Shown here: positions 45,295 through 54,467 of the stretch, in pieces
Layout of the letters: each line of letters opens with the position of its first letter
How positions within the stretch are numbered: position 1 is the first letter of the stretch
Assembly: GCA_023458555.1 (NCBI GenBank)
Contig: JAEWYS010000001.1
Span: forward strand, 124,001-188,000
Direction: 5' to 3'
Length of the DNA: 64,000 bases
Source of the DNA: Bacteroidota bacterium
GTDB taxonomy: Bacteria; Bacteroidota; Bacteroidia; Cytophagales; Cytophagaceae
Notes under the pieces: model-generated
Databases searched by the model: none
What the model was told of the DNA's origin: nothing
Seen by the model: only the letters and a program-made list of their open reading frames with translations
Made by a program: the position numbers and the translations under genes

Positions 45295-47109
45295 ATGCGT
45301 CATACTTATAATTTAGGAGTAATCGGGAACTGCGGATATATGGCTCATATAGATGCAAACGCCAATGTGGTATGGTTGTGCTGGCCACAATTTGACAGCA
45401 GCTTTATTTTCGGAAGTTTAATGGACGATGAGAAAGGTGGCGAGTTTTCAATAACCCCTAATGGAGAAAATTATACATCCAGCCAGGAATATATCGAAAA
45501 TACCAATATCCTTTCCACTACGTTCGAAAGTGAAGAAGGAACTTTCCGGGTTATTGATATAGCGCCCCGGTTTTTTCAATATGAGCGCTATTATAAACCG
45601 TCCATGCTTATACGTAAAATAGAGCCTGTTGCCGGGTCCCCGAGAGTAAAAGTGCGCTGTCATCCGGTCGGACAGTACGGAGAGCTTGTTCCGGAAATAT
45701 ATCAGGGAAGCAGTCATATACGCTACATGGGACTGGAGCAGCAGCTCCGTCTGACAACGAATATACCTCTCAATTTTATTATTGACGAAACTGGTTTTGT
45801 GCTCAATGAGCCTAAGTACCTGGTGCTTACATATGGTATTCCTCTGGAAGCACCCTTGGAGGAAACAGCAGAAGATTTTTACAGGAAAACATTGAAATAC
45901 TGGCAGAACTGGGTGAAAAGCACCAGTATCGGCAGTTTTTATCAGGAGCAGGTAATACGTTCTGCTCTGTGTCTCAAAATTCATCAGTTTGAAGATACGG
46001 GAGCTATTATTGCCGCAGGTACTACGAGCCTTCCCGAAGCTCCGGGCAGCGGAAGAAACTGGGACTACCGGTATTGCTGGCTGAGGGATACGTACTATAT
46101 TCTGAATGCCTTTCAGAATGTAGGCCACTTTGAAGAACTCGAACGTTATTTTCACTTTATCGAAAATATAACCATTAATGAGGAAGACCGATATCAGCCT
46201 TTATACTCCATCACGGGAAAGAAAAAGCTTGAAGAGATCATCGTTCCTCTGAAGGGATATAAGAATAAAAATGCCCCGGTCAGGGTTGGTAATGACGCCT
46301 ATACACATATTCAGAATGATGTATATGGTCAGGTGCTTGTTGCCTTGCTGCCTTTATATGTGGACGTACGCTTTGCCGAAGGTGGAAAATATTATTCAGA
46401 GCGCCTGATTAATCATACCCTTAAGAAAATAGAAGATACGCTTGATGAACCGGATGCCGGGCTTTGGGAATTCAGAAATATTGCACAGCAGCATTGCTAC
46501 ACCTTTTTATTTCATTGGGCAGGAGCGTCTTCTGCCTACAAGATTGGAAAGTATTTTAATAATAAAAATATAATGGAAAAGGCTGAATATCTGATTAAGA
46601 AATCGGCCGAAAAGATTGAGGCCTGTTATGATGAAGAGCGTGGAGTATATACTCAGGCGATCGGAACCAGTAACCTGGATGCATCTACTCTGCAGCTTAT
46701 AACAATGAACTATCTGGAAGCCGGTTCAGAAAGGGCAAAGAGGCATCTGGAGGCACTGGAGAAAGGGCTGAAAACACCGGAAGGGTTATTTTACCGGTAC
46801 AAGCATAAAGATGATTTCGGAGAACCGGAGACTACATTTTTGATTTGTGCTTACTGGTACATAGAGGCATTGGCCTGTGTAGGAAGAATGGAAGATGCAA
46901 TAAAGGAATTTGAGAAACTGCTTAAGTTTCAAAACCATCTGGGACTGCTCAGTGAGGATGTGGAAGCTAAGAGTGGTAGTCAATGGGGTAATTTTCCTCA
47001 GGCCTATTCACATGTCGGACAATTGAATGCAGCGTTCCGGATTTCCAAGAAACTGGATATTCCTAACTTTATTGATTTCAGAAAGATTAACAGGAATTTT
47101 ATAAGCTAG
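45295..47109 (+). CDS. Glycoside hydrolase family 15 protein (glucoamylase/trehalase type)
   Basis: 604 residues without a signal peptide, so cytosolic. The N-terminal beta-sandwich domain begins LGVIGNCGYMAHIDANANVV and WLCWPQFDSSFIFGSLMDDE, the signature start of bacterial GH15 proteins. The (alpha/alpha)6 catalytic barrel follows from about 225 with GSGRNWDYRYCWLRDTYYIL, the most conserved GH15 block, and LLSEDVEAKSGSQWGNFPQAYSHVG near the C-terminus with the expected acidic and aromatic residues. It would cleave alpha-glucosidic bonds (glucans or trehalose); the exact substrate cannot be told. Divergent from the S8 peptidase and terminated by a strong hairpin. Confidence 0.93.
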   Translation: MRHTYNLGVIGNCGYMAHIDANANVVWLCWPQFDSSFIFGSLMDDEKGGEFSITPNGENYTSSQEYIENTNILSTTFESEEGTFRVIDIAPRFFQYERYYKPSMLIRKIEPVAGSPRVKVRCHPVGQYGELVPEIYQGSSHIRYMGLEQQLRLTTNIPLNFIIDETGFVLNEPKYLVLTYGIPLEAPLEETAEDFYRKTLKYWQNWVKSTSIGSFYQEQVIRSALCLKIHQFEDTGAIIAAGTTSLPEAPGSGRNWDYRYCWLRDTYYILNAFQNVGHFEELERYFHFIENITINEEDRYQPLYSITGKKKLEEIIVPLKGYKNKNAPVRVGNDAYTHIQNDVYGQVLVALLPLYVDVRFAEGGKYYSERLINHTLKKIEDTLDEPDAGLWEFRNIAQQHCYTFLFHWAGASSAYKIGKYFNNKNIMEKAEYLIKKSAEKIEACYDEERGVYTQAIGTSNLDASTLQLITMNYLEAGSERAKRHLEALEKGLKTPEGLFYRYKHKDDFGEPETTFLICAYWYIEALACVGRMEDAIKEFEKLLKFQNHLGLLSEDVEAKSGSQWGNFPQAYSHVGQLNAAFRISKKLDIPNFIDFRKINRNFIS

Positions 47110-47129
47110 CGCAGATTAGGCGCAGCCGG

Positions 47130-47160
47130 AAAAAGGGAAAACTTGACGTTTTCCCTTTTT
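47130..47160 (+). terminator. Terminator of the GH15 gene
   Basis: AAAAAGGGAAAAC (47130-47142) pairs perfectly with GTTTTCCCTTTTT (47148-47160) around a 5-base loop, ending in a T-run, 20 bp after the GH15 stop. Confidence 0.92.
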
Positions 47161-47282
47161 TATTTGATGTACTTTCAGGACTAAATGAAGAAGAATATTA
47201 AAAAAACAGTAATGGCTAAAAGAATATTTTTATTACTTTGAAATGTAAAGTCTCCGTATTTATTACATTAAATATTGGATAA

Positions 47283-47313
47283 ATACAGGTATATTTGAAA
47301 CGATTACCTGTAT
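47283..47313 (+). promoter_or_regulatory. Inverted repeat and -7-like element before the SUI1-type gene
   Basis: ATACAGGTA (47283-47291) and TACCTGTAT (47305-47313) form a perfect 9-bp inverted repeat with a 13-base spacer. TATATTTG (47290-47297), which fits TAnnTTTG, begins at the end of the left arm. No TTG is at the right distance. It may be an operator over a promoter or a leader hairpin ending 16 bp before the start codon. Confidence 0.5.
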
Positions 47314-47329
47314 GGTAATGAACTAAAAT

Positions 47330-47671
47330 ATGGCAAAAAATAAAAAGCTGCGTGATGGCATTGTATACTCAACCAATCAGGATTTTGAGTACAATTATCA
47401 TCAGGAAGAGGAGCAGGAAACGCTGGCTCCCGCAGACCAGAATCTGAAGGTCTGGCTGGACCGGAAGGGAGGAAACAAAATTGTAACTGTTGTCAGGGGG
47501 TTTGTTGGTACCGGTGAAGACCTGAACAGTCTCGGCAAGTTTCTGAAAACGAAGTGCGGAGTAGGTGGTACTGTCAAGGACGGTGAAATTCAGATTCAGG
47601 GCGATTTCAGGGATAAGGTTGTGCAACTGTTGTCGGCTGAAAAGTATTCCGTAAAAAAAGCCGGTAGCTGA
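47330..47671 (+). CDS. eIF1/SUI1-family translation factor (YciH-like)
   Basis: 113 residues. Residues about 36-108 form the SUI1 fold: LKVWLDRKGGNKIVTVVRGF (with the KGGNK basic motif), then LGKFLKTKCGVGGTVKDGEI and IQGDFRDKVVQLL. This is the same order as in YciH and eukaryotic eIF1. The N-terminal 35 residues are charged and variable. Bacterial members bind the 30S subunit and can affect start-site choice, but are not essential in E. coli. Expressed alone; an inverted repeat lies in its upstream region, and its last codons form part of a hairpin shared with the convergent gene. Confidence 0.93.
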   Translation: MAKNKKLRDGIVYSTNQDFEYNYHQEEEQETLAPADQNLKVWLDRKGGNKIVTVVRGFVGTGEDLNSLGKFLKTKCGVGGTVKDGEIQIQGDFRDKVVQLLSAEKYSVKKAGS

Positions 47672-47690
47672 TTTTACCAGACCGGCTTTT
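47656..47690. terminator. Shared hairpin at the convergent ends of the SUI1 and enoyl-CoA hydratase genes
   Basis: AAAAGCCGGT (47656-47665) pairs perfectly with ACCGGCTTTT (47681-47690) around a 15-base loop. The arms lie inside the two coding ends, whose stops are only 2 bp apart. Both strands end the stem in a T-rich run. Confidence 0.85.
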
Positions 47691-48450
47691 CTTTGTTAAG
47701 GAAGGCACTTATGCCTTTTTTACAATCATTTGTTTTACGAGCCTCAGCATTGTAAACCATTGCTGTCTGTAAGGCCTGATCCATAGTTTGGTCCTGTATT
47801 CTGATCAGCAGATCTTTGGTCATCGCCATTGCGGTAGAAGAGTTTTGCTGACAAAGAGTCCTGCCAAAGTCCATGACAAAATCTTCGAGTTCATCGTCTT
47901 CTTCAAAATAGTCATATATCAGCCCTGCTTTTTTCGCGGTTTCACAATCAAAAATCTCTCCGGACAATAAAAATCTTTTTGCTTTGGCTTCACCGATTTT
48001 TCGAATCAGAAAAACCATTACTATTGCCGGAATAAATCCAATACGGACTTCGGTATATCCGAAACGGGACTCTGTGGTACAGAAGGCAAAATCACAAACT
48101 GATACAAGACCGCAGCCACCTGCGAGAGCAGCTCCGTGAACCTCAGCAATGACCGGCTTGGGAGTTGTATAAATCTGCTTAAACAATTCCATAAGCTCAG
48201 ATGAATCCTTTACGTTTTCTTCATGGCTGTAATTTTGCAAATCCTGGATGTATTTCAGATCTGCCCCTGAGCAAAAAGTACTTCCGGCTCCTTTAAGAAT
48301 AATCACTTTGACCTGCTGGTCGGATGTAGCCATTCTAAATGCTTCTTTCAGTTGCTGAACGACTTCCTGATTGAGCGCATTGCGTTTTTCCGGCCGGTTA
48401 ATTGTAATGACGGCGATCTGTTCTTTTGTGCTGTATCTGACTATGTCCAT
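47674..48450 (-). CDS. Enoyl-CoA hydratase/isomerase family protein
   Basis: 258 residues from MDIVRYSTKEQIAVITINRP; a start at 48477 would add nine residues and overlap comEC by 14 bp. Crotonase-fold marks: NRPEKRNALNQEVV, FCSGADLKYIQDL (oxyanion loop), and VHGAALAGGCGLVSVCDFAF, where the usual catalytic Glu pattern of hydratases continues as SRFGYTEVRIGFIPA with Glu in the expected region. Likely a hydratase of fatty acid or branched-chain (methylglutaconyl-CoA-like) breakdown; substrate cannot be fixed. Last gene of the phoH-M43-comEC group. Confidence 0.92.
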   Translation of the reverse strand: MDIVRYSTKEQIAVITINRPEKRNALNQEVVQQLKEAFRMATSDQQVKVIILKGAGSTFCSGADLKYIQDLQNYSHEENVKDSSELMELFKQIYTTPKPVIAEVHGAALAGGCGLVSVCDFAFCTTESRFGYTEVRIGFIPAIVMVFLIRKIGEAKAKRFLLSGEIFDCETAKKAGLIYDYFEEDDELEDFVMDFGRTLCQQNSSTAMAMTKDLLIRIQDQTMDQALQTAMVYNAEARKTNDCKKGISAFLNKEKPVW

Positions 48451-48463
48451 GTTGATTGCGTTT

Positions 48464-50491
48464 TTATAAGTGTTCAATATATGCTCCTTTTACCCATGTA
48501 TAGTGGACAGATGAATTTACATCTTTAATCATCTTTTTGTTACAGCTGCCGTCAAAAATTAATTTTGTATTGTCAAAGGGAGATAGCATGCCGGATATGG
48601 TTGAGTTTATATGAGTAGCAATTATATAGTCAGCTTTTACATACTCAGTCAGATGATCTGTATGAATTACCAGCGCAACTTTTTTATCAGAGAAAAGCAG
48701 AAGCTGAGTTGAATCCAGGGGCTTAAAACTGACTGAACGGATATGCCTTGAGCCCAGATAGACGGCCACTGAATATTGGTATTCTTTACTTTCCGGAGCA
48801 TTAGTATGCGAAGAGACTACTGTAGCATTAAAACCTTCAATGAATGCTATGAAGCTATGATTTTTTATGTGAAATACAGCCAGTATTTTCTGATCTGAGC
48901 TTTGATAAAATTGTATAAAGCTGATCAGAGCAAATACTACCAGTAGTGTATAGGATATCAGAAGCAAACGGATTTGTCTGAAAATAATACCGGATGCGAA
49001 CAATGAGGTAAAGACAAAAAGTATCAGTATCTGAGCGGGGTGAAAGAATAATCCCTGTGTAAAAGAAGGAAGCTCTGCCAGAAAATTTACAGAGCTGTTT
49101 AATCCGATAGTCAGCCAGGTAATTACTATCCCCGTGACTGCGCCGACCCAGGGAAGCCATGAAAATACCAGCAGCATAATGCTGAGGTAAATAAGCAACA
49201 CTACCGGGAGGGTAGAAATCAGGTTTGCTGCAATAAAATACAGGGGCAGATCATAAAAATAGTATAATAGCAATGGATAGGTAAATAATTGAGCGGATAA
49301 CGATATGCTGGTCCATTCCCATAGTATTTTCAGAACAGGCTGCTTTATGGTAATGCTGTCATTGAGCCGCTGATTGATACAGATTATTCCGGCTACAGCT
49401 GCAAAGCTCAGTTGCAGGCCAATATCAAAAAGAGCCGGAGGAGAGTGAAGTATAATCAGAAAAGCCGATAAGCAAAGAATATGGATAGCATTCGGACGGC
49501 GTTTCAACAGTCTTGTGCTGACCAGAATCGTGAGCATCAGCGCTGCACGAATTACTGAGGCGGACAAGCCTGTACAAATCGCATAAAACCATAAGAATGT
49601 TATTACAGATGCTGTAAAAATGATTCTGCCGGTAGTGTTTCTGGGCAGAAATCCGAAGACTATGACCAGCAGCTGGTAGATTAAGGCTGTATGAAATCCT
49701 GAGACAGCCAGTACGTGGGCAAGCCCTGTTACAGTATACATCTGGTTGATTTCGGGATCCATTTCGCTTTTATCACCCAGCAAAAGTCCCAGTACCAGCG
49801 CATAAGCCTCACGGTTTATCAGATATTTTTGCAGGATATGATTGAGGTGGCTGACACATAGTTCTGCAATTCTGAATAGATTGAGACTATAGGAAGGAGC
49901 AGCGGCAATAGCCGTATATTGATGTATAAAAGCAATATGATAAATTTCCTGCGTCTTAAGGTATTCTCTGTAATCGAACTGAAAGGGATTGAAAGGCGGA
50001 TCCGGAGTTCTTGGCAAGTCCGACAGCAATAACAGTGTTCCGACGGCTATAGTGTCACCGGGTGTGAAAAATCCCATAATCCGTCCCTCAGCTTTTTGCC
50101 AGCCTTCGGCTGTTTTGATAGCCTTTACTTCCAGAATACCTTTCAGGCTGTTGCTGCCTTTGGCTAAAGGTCTGGAAAGTTCAGCCTGATAGCTGCTAAA
50201 CCTGTAATGGGAAAAATGGTATTGATTGTATGCAGGCTGACTGATCTGGTACAAAGTGAATCCAATGCTTATATGGAATAGAAAAATGAATGCAGACTTT
50301 ATAGTCATCAAATGACTTTGTAATGACTGCTTAAATAAAATATGAAAAAGCAGGATACATGTAAAAAGGGAGATGTTGATTGTCAGTAGTATGTAAAACG
50401 GGGGATGATAGCTGACAAAAGAGTTTCCCAAAAAGATGCCGGTTGCAAGGCATGCAAGTGATTTGACAAAGAATAACTTTGTCCATTCCAT
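48464..50491 (-). CDS. comEC: ComEC/Rec2-family DNA uptake channel
   Basis: 675 residues, strongly hydrophobic, with about ten predicted membrane segments. An N-terminal soluble domain (about 95-200, including MGFFTPGDTIAVG and the conserved PPFNPFQFDYREYL) is followed by the competence domain (about 230-500: LGLLLGDKSEMDPEINQMYT, GLAHVLAVSGFHTALIYQLL, GLSASVIRAALMLTIL). The C-terminal metallo-beta-lactamase domain of long ComEC forms is absent; after residue 545 only a short tail remains, the usual Bacteroidota arrangement. ComEC carries single-stranded DNA across the inner membrane during transformation. No other competence gene is in the window. Placed between the M43 protease and the hydratase genes. 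Confidence 0.93.
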   Translation of the reverse strand: MEWTKLFFVKSLACLATGIFLGNSFVSYHPPFYILLTINISLFTCILLFHILFKQSLQSHLMTIKSAFIFLFHISIGFTLYQISQPAYNQYHFSHYRFSSYQAELSRPLAKGSNSLKGILEVKAIKTAEGWQKAEGRIMGFFTPGDTIAVGTLLLLSDLPRTPDPPFNPFQFDYREYLKTQEIYHIAFIHQYTAIAAAPSYSLNLFRIAELCVSHLNHILQKYLINREAYALVLGLLLGDKSEMDPEINQMYTVTGLAHVLAVSGFHTALIYQLLVIVFGFLPRNTTGRIIFTASVITFLWFYAICTGLSASVIRAALMLTILVSTRLLKRRPNAIHILCLSAFLIILHSPPALFDIGLQLSFAAVAGIICINQRLNDSITIKQPVLKILWEWTSISLSAQLFTYPLLLYYFYDLPLYFIAANLISTLPVVLLIYLSIMLLVFSWLPWVGAVTGIVITWLTIGLNSSVNFLAELPSFTQGLFFHPAQILILFVFTSLFASGIIFRQIRLLLISYTLLVVFALISFIQFYQSSDQKILAVFHIKNHSFIAFIEGFNATVVSSHTNAPESKEYQYSVAVYLGSRHIRSVSFKPLDSTQLLLFSDKKVALVIHTDHLTEYVKADYIIATHINSTISGMLSPFDNTKLIFDGSCNKKMIKDVNSSVHYTWVKGAYIEHL

Positions 50492-50527
50492 AGCTTAATA
50501 AATTGTGGTTGAAAAAATACTCCGGAC

Positions 50528-52312
50528 CTAGCGGCTTACCATAATTTTTGCTTTTTTGGTTTCGTTACCGTCGCTGACTTTTATTATATAAATGCCTTCC
50601 GGTAATCCGCTGACCGGGAGCGTATGAATAAATGTGGTCTTATTGCCAAAAGTTTCCTGTCTTATCAAAGTTCCGACGACGGAATACATGGAATACTCAA
50701 TAGTTTTATATCCTTCAAAAATAAATTTCAGGTTAACAAAATCCTTTGCTGCATTTGGGTAAGCAGTGAACGATAATGTTTCCGAGGTCGGATAAATCTC
50801 GATATTGTCGATATGAAGGGTGCCTTTTCCCTTGGAATATAGCTCCAGACGAAGCCTGCCGACGTTTTTAAAGCTGAGAACGTCAAGAGGAATATGCAGG
50901 GTTGTCCATATGGGGTTTGATGCGAGCTCCTGGCCTTGTAACAATGTTAGCGTTTCCCAGCGATTGCAGTTAATTTCATAGGAGATGACCAGGCTGTCTG
51001 TTGCCTGGTCGGATACATTGACCGGCTCATATTTCAGATCAAGCTTCAGGACAGGTTTGTATATGTCTCGAAATGAAATGGCTTTGCTGGTCAGAAAAGT
51101 ATAGTTGGAATTCGTATTTATGTCCCCGCTGAAAACCTCGCCCGGTTTGGCCTGCAGACTTCGAAAACTGTCAGAAGCCCCGGAAGATGTTTGTATAAAA
51201 GAAAAGTTTCCGGGTGCATAGATTGTCCAGTTGAAGTCGTCTGTTTCAAAATCTTCATACATAGGCAATCCGGCAAGCTCCTGACTTTCACAGCAACCAG
51301 GTGAATTAAGAAGGTCTTGGCGGCGGGGAGAGGTTTCAATGACTGTTCGCATTCGCATCTTCTGACCCTGAGTAAAAATATTCATGCAGGCATCAAAGCT
51401 ATAATCCATGTAGTTGTTGCTCATGTCCATCGTATATATGCCATCTTTGTTGCAGTCGGATGAATCCTGGCAGGTGCCGGTTTCGTTGGCAGCAGCATCC
51501 GGAGGAGTATCATCTACATAGTCAGTACCACAAAAGCGGTCGCCCCATATATGGCGGAGACCCAGCCAGTGGCCGACTTCATGGGTGGTAGTCCTGCCCA
51601 TTTCATAATTCCGGATGAGATATCCCTGATTTCCGAAATATTCGTAGTCAATAACAACCCCGTCTGTTGCTTCCGAATAAGGTCCGCTTAGTCCGGCGAT
51701 TCCGGGTGCTTCCGGAAACTGTGCAAATCCCAAGGTTCCACTTGGGAGGTCAGTCACCCAGATGTTCAGATACTGATTACTGGGCCAGTAGGAGAGCTTG
51801 GACAACTGCGAAACTTCATGGACAGACCATGTAGGCTTTGAATTGTATACGCGTACTATGCCATTGGTCGGGTTACCTTTGGGATCACGGGATGCAAGAC
51901 AAAATTCGATTCTTGTATCTGAACCCGACGGATCATCGTTGAAACCGGGGGTACCGGCTATTCTGCGAAAATCCTGATTCAGAACATTAATCTGAGATAT
52001 GATCTGAGCATCCGGGATGTTCACATTTTTTCTTCCGCCAACAGCACTATTTGCAGTATTGTGGATAATATGAACCACAACCGGAATACGATATATTGGC
52101 TCTGCCGAAGCATCCGCAATGCGCGCTCTGCTTTTTTTATCAGTAATAATGGAGTTTAGCTGTATCTCATACTGCTCATGCATTTGTTCCCTTTGGGGAT
52201 GGAGGTGATTCAGCCACTCCTCATATTCATTGGAAGAACATCGTTTATAACTCTGTGCGTATGAATAAAAAAGTACTAACTGAAAAAAAATAAAGACAAT
52301 AATCTTTCTCAT
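50528..52312 (-). CDS. Secreted M43 (pappalysin-like) zinc metalloprotease with T9SS type A sorting domain
   Basis: 594 residues with a signal peptide (IIVFIFFQLVLFYSYAQ). The propeptide-like segment has the conserved YRIPVVVHIIHNT (74-86). The zinc site is complete: HEVGHWLGLRH with His244, catalytic Glu245, His248 and His254, and the Met-turn Met302 in NNYMDYSFDACMNIFT. A beta-sandwich domain follows (about 345-505), then an 80-residue type A sorting domain (FTAYPNAAKDFVNLKF; YSVVGTLIRQETFG; LPEGIYIIKVSDG). Exported through the T9SS. Lies 25 bp downstream of phoH and 36 bp upstream of comEC, so the four genes are probably co-transcribed, although their functions look unrelated. Confidence 0.95.
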   Translation of the reverse strand: MRKIIVFIFFQLVLFYSYAQSYKRCSSNEYEEWLNHLHPQREQMHEQYEIQLNSIITDKKSRARIADASAEPIYRIPVVVHIIHNTANSAVGGRKNVNIPDAQIISQINVLNQDFRRIAGTPGFNDDPSGSDTRIEFCLASRDPKGNPTNGIVRVYNSKPTWSVHEVSQLSKLSYWPSNQYLNIWVTDLPSGTLGFAQFPEAPGIAGLSGPYSEATDGVVIDYEYFGNQGYLIRNYEMGRTTTHEVGHWLGLRHIWGDRFCGTDYVDDTPPDAAANETGTCQDSSDCNKDGIYTMDMSNNYMDYSFDACMNIFTQGQKMRMRTVIETSPRRQDLLNSPGCCESQELAGLPMYEDFETDDFNWTIYAPGNFSFIQTSSGASDSFRSLQAKPGEVFSGDINTNSNYTFLTSKAISFRDIYKPVLKLDLKYEPVNVSDQATDSLVISYEINCNRWETLTLLQGQELASNPIWTTLHIPLDVLSFKNVGRLRLELYSKGKGTLHIDNIEIYPTSETLSFTAYPNAAKDFVNLKFIFEGYKTIEYSMYSVVGTLIRQETFGNKTTFIHTLPVSGLPEGIYIIKVSDGNETKKAKIMVSR

Positions 52313-52337
52313 TTTAAATGAATATGAGATACAACTC

Positions 52338-53273
52338 TTAATCGTATGCGCTGATAATTCGGGCTACCAGTTTATGTCTCATCACATCTTTGGCGCTTAA
52401 TTCAACGATGCCTATACCGTCAATATTGTTGAGGCGGTCTACAGCGTCTATCAGTCCTGATTTTTGCTGACCAGGCAAATCAATCTGAGACTTGTCCCCG
52501 GTTACAATCATCTTGGAATTGTTACCCATTCTGGTCAGAAACATTTTCATTTGCATGACAGTCGTATTCTGAGCCTCATCCAGAAGAATAAACGCATTGC
52601 TGAGAGTTCTTCCCCGCATATAGGCCAGCGGAGCTACTTCAAGGATCCGGTTTTCGTAGTAATACTTTAATTTTTCAGCAGGGATCATATCATCCAGGGC
52701 GTCATATATAGGCCTTAGGTACGGATCGATCTTTTCCTTGAGATCGCCGGGCAGAAATCCCAGATTTTCTCCGGCCTCCACGGCTGGTCTTGTAATGATT
52801 ATTTTTTTGACCTCCTTATTTTTCAGGGCTTTTACAGCCAGCGCTACAGCCATATAGGTTTTCCCGGTCCCGGCCGGTCCGATGGCAAAGACAAGGTCAT
52901 TTTCTCTGGCGGTAAGAACAAGCTTGCGCTGATTCTCTGTTCTTGGTTTGATAACGAGTCCTTTATCTCCAAAAAGGACAACATCATCATCCAGATGTAC
53001 CGGTTCTTCGGGGCTAGAGTTTTCTTTTTGCAGAAGCGTCTCTATTTTTTCGGAGCTTATTTTGCCGTATTTATGATAATGAACAATAAGCGAATTAAGT
53101 ATATCGCTAATGGCGCTGATATCTTTCTGCTCTCCGATTATCTTTATTTCGTTTCCCCGGGAAATAATCTTACTTTTCGGAAATGCGCTTGAAACTTCTT
53201 TAATCAGTCTGTTTTCCACCCCTAAAAAATCTACCAGGGAAATATTTTCTAATGTTATTATTTTCTCTACCAA
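52338..53273 (-). CDS. phoH: PhoH-family ATPase
   Basis: 311 residues. An N-terminal KH-like region (about 15-70: AFPKSKIISRGNEIKIIGEQ) precedes the P-loop domain, with Walker A GPAGTGKT at 132-139, IIITRPAVEAGENLGFLPGD, Walker B FILLDEAQNTT, and MIVTGDKSQIDLPG. Length and layout match YbeZ-type PhoH proteins, which work with the endonuclease YbeY in rRNA and ribosome quality control; ybeY is not in the window. Head of the group phoH-M43-comEC-hydratase. On the minus strand TATATTTG at 53341-53348 could be its -7 element, without a matching TTG. Confidence 0.95.
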   Translation of the reverse strand: MVEKIITLENISLVDFLGVENRLIKEVSSAFPKSKIISRGNEIKIIGEQKDISAISDILNSLIVHYHKYGKISSEKIETLLQKENSSPEEPVHLDDDVVLFGDKGLVIKPRTENQRKLVLTARENDLVFAIGPAGTGKTYMAVALAVKALKNKEVKKIIITRPAVEAGENLGFLPGDLKEKIDPYLRPIYDALDDMIPAEKLKYYYENRILEVAPLAYMRGRTLSNAFILLDEAQNTTVMQMKMFLTRMGNNSKMIVTGDKSQIDLPGQQKSGLIDAVDRLNNIDGIGIVELSAKDVMRHKLVARIISAYD

Positions 53274-53325
53274 CGTTGAACCTAAATTTTAGTTGAATCT
53301 TTGTTTTTGTGCCCTTAAAAAGTTT

Positions 53326-53333
53326 TATTTTTG
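53326..53333 (+). promoter_or_regulatory. Candidate -7 element of the SAM hydrolase gene
   Basis: TATTTTTG fits TAnnTTTG, 38 bp before the start codon. TTG triplets occur 16 and 22 bp upstream (53307-53309 and 53301-53303), both off the ideal 19. Confidence 0.35.
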
Positions 53334-53371
53334 TTTATACCAAATATACTAATTAAGATTATAATTATACC

Positions 53372-54148
53372 ATGCGGCTGATAACTCTGTTGACAGATTT
53401 TGGTGATACAGACCATTATGTTGCTTCTGTTAAAGCAGCTATAATGAAGCATCTGCCTATGTCACAGATTGTCGATATAAGCCACAAAATACAGCAATTT
53501 AATCTTCCTCATGCCGCTTTTGTTTTAAATTCGGTTTTCAGGGAATTTCCGGAGGGGACTATTCATCTGGTTTCTGTCAACGACCAGATGCAAGGCGGCG
53601 ATATATTTATTATTGCAAAAATCGAAGGACATTTTTTTGTGGCGATGGACAACGGTTTGCTTTCGCTTATATCGGATCAGGAGCCGGAAATGATTGTTCG
53701 GCTAAATCCCCGGGGCGCATCGTCCGGAACTTTTCCTGCCAAAACCCTTATGGTCCCTGCTGTTATTGAATTGTGTGAGGGCAGGTCTCTTTCAGAAATA
53801 GGCCAGCCTGCCGAAGGAATCCGGAAGATGTTTAATCGTCATCCGCGTCTTACACATAATCAGATCATGGGACAGGTGATTCATGTTGACCATTACGGTA
53901 ACCTTATCACCAATATAAATAAGAGCACATTTGAGAAAATCGGCAAAAACCGAAAATTTACCCTGTCTTTTTCAAGAGAAAAGCTGAGCAATCTCAGTGT
54001 GGCCTATTCCGAACAGGATCCCGGGGACTGTCTGGCCGTTTTTAATATCAACGGAGAACTCGAGATTGCCATAAATGCCGGCAATGCTTCCGAATTGCTC
54101 GGACTTCATTATAACAGCCCTGTGATGGTTAACTTTATCGGAGAGTAA
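53372..54148 (+). CDS. SAM hydroxide adenosyltransferase (DUF62 family)
   Basis: 258 residues. LITLLTDFGDTDHYVASVKA at the start carries the conserved Asp residues of the family, VDISHKIQQFNLPHAAFVL the second block, and FVAMDNGLLSLI the SAM-binding part. The C-terminal beta-barrel has VDHYGNLITNI and AINAGNASELLGL. Family members hydrolyse S-adenosylmethionine to adenosine and methionine; the halogenases fluorinase and chlorinase are relatives with a different active-site pocket. In a non-marine-actinomycete setting the hydrolase activity is far more likely. Divergent from phoH. Confidence 0.92.
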   Translation: MRLITLLTDFGDTDHYVASVKAAIMKHLPMSQIVDISHKIQQFNLPHAAFVLNSVFREFPEGTIHLVSVNDQMQGGDIFIIAKIEGHFFVAMDNGLLSLISDQEPEMIVRLNPRGASSGTFPAKTLMVPAVIELCEGRSLSEIGQPAEGIRKMFNRHPRLTHNQIMGQVIHVDHYGNLITNINKSTFEKIGKNRKFTLSFSREKLSNLSVAYSEQDPGDCLAVFNINGELEIAINAGNASELLGLHYNSPVMVNFIGE

Positions 54149-54158
54149 ATGCCATGTT

Positions 54159-54467
54159 TTACTCTGAATAGAGGTTAAACAACATTCTTCTGAGAAGAAG
54201 GTATCCGAGATATCCACTGCCTAATCCAAAAAGAGAAGCCATCATCACTTCCGTAAAATGCTTTTGAATCATTTCGACCGGATTTCCCTGAAAGTCCTGA
54301 TACAACATACTCAGTCCTGATACCTGATTGTATATACTAAGACCGGTCATGTAGAAAGAAAAGCATATAATCAGGGTAAATAATGCCCATTTCCAGGGTC
54401 TTTCTCCCAGATGTTTAGCCAGCTTATAGTTCTTATAGCAAAAGAAAGAGAGTAGTAAGAAGTCCAA
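54159..54467 (-). CDS. Small membrane protein with two or three membrane segments, unknown function
   Basis: 102 residues. Hydrophobic segments near 27-46 (WALFTLIICFSFYMTGLSIY) and 76-93 (MASLFGLGSGYLGYLLLRR), with a possible short third one at the start (MDFLLLSFF). Between them lies a soluble stretch (GLSMLYQDFQGNPVEMIQKH). No family is recognised. Convergent with the SAM hydrolase gene, 10 bp apart. The 300 bases upstream contain only a tiny plus-strand ORF. Confidence 0.6.
   Translation of the reverse strand: MDFLLLSFFCYKNYKLAKHLGERPWKWALFTLIICFSFYMTGLSIYNQVSGLSMLYQDFQGNPVEMIQKHFTEVMMASLFGLGSGYLGYLLLRRMLFNLYSE

Noticed and set aside
53372..54148. Fluorinase or chlorinase
   Set aside because: It belongs to the same superfamily, but the sequence is the widespread DUF62 hydrolase type and there is no halogenation gene context.
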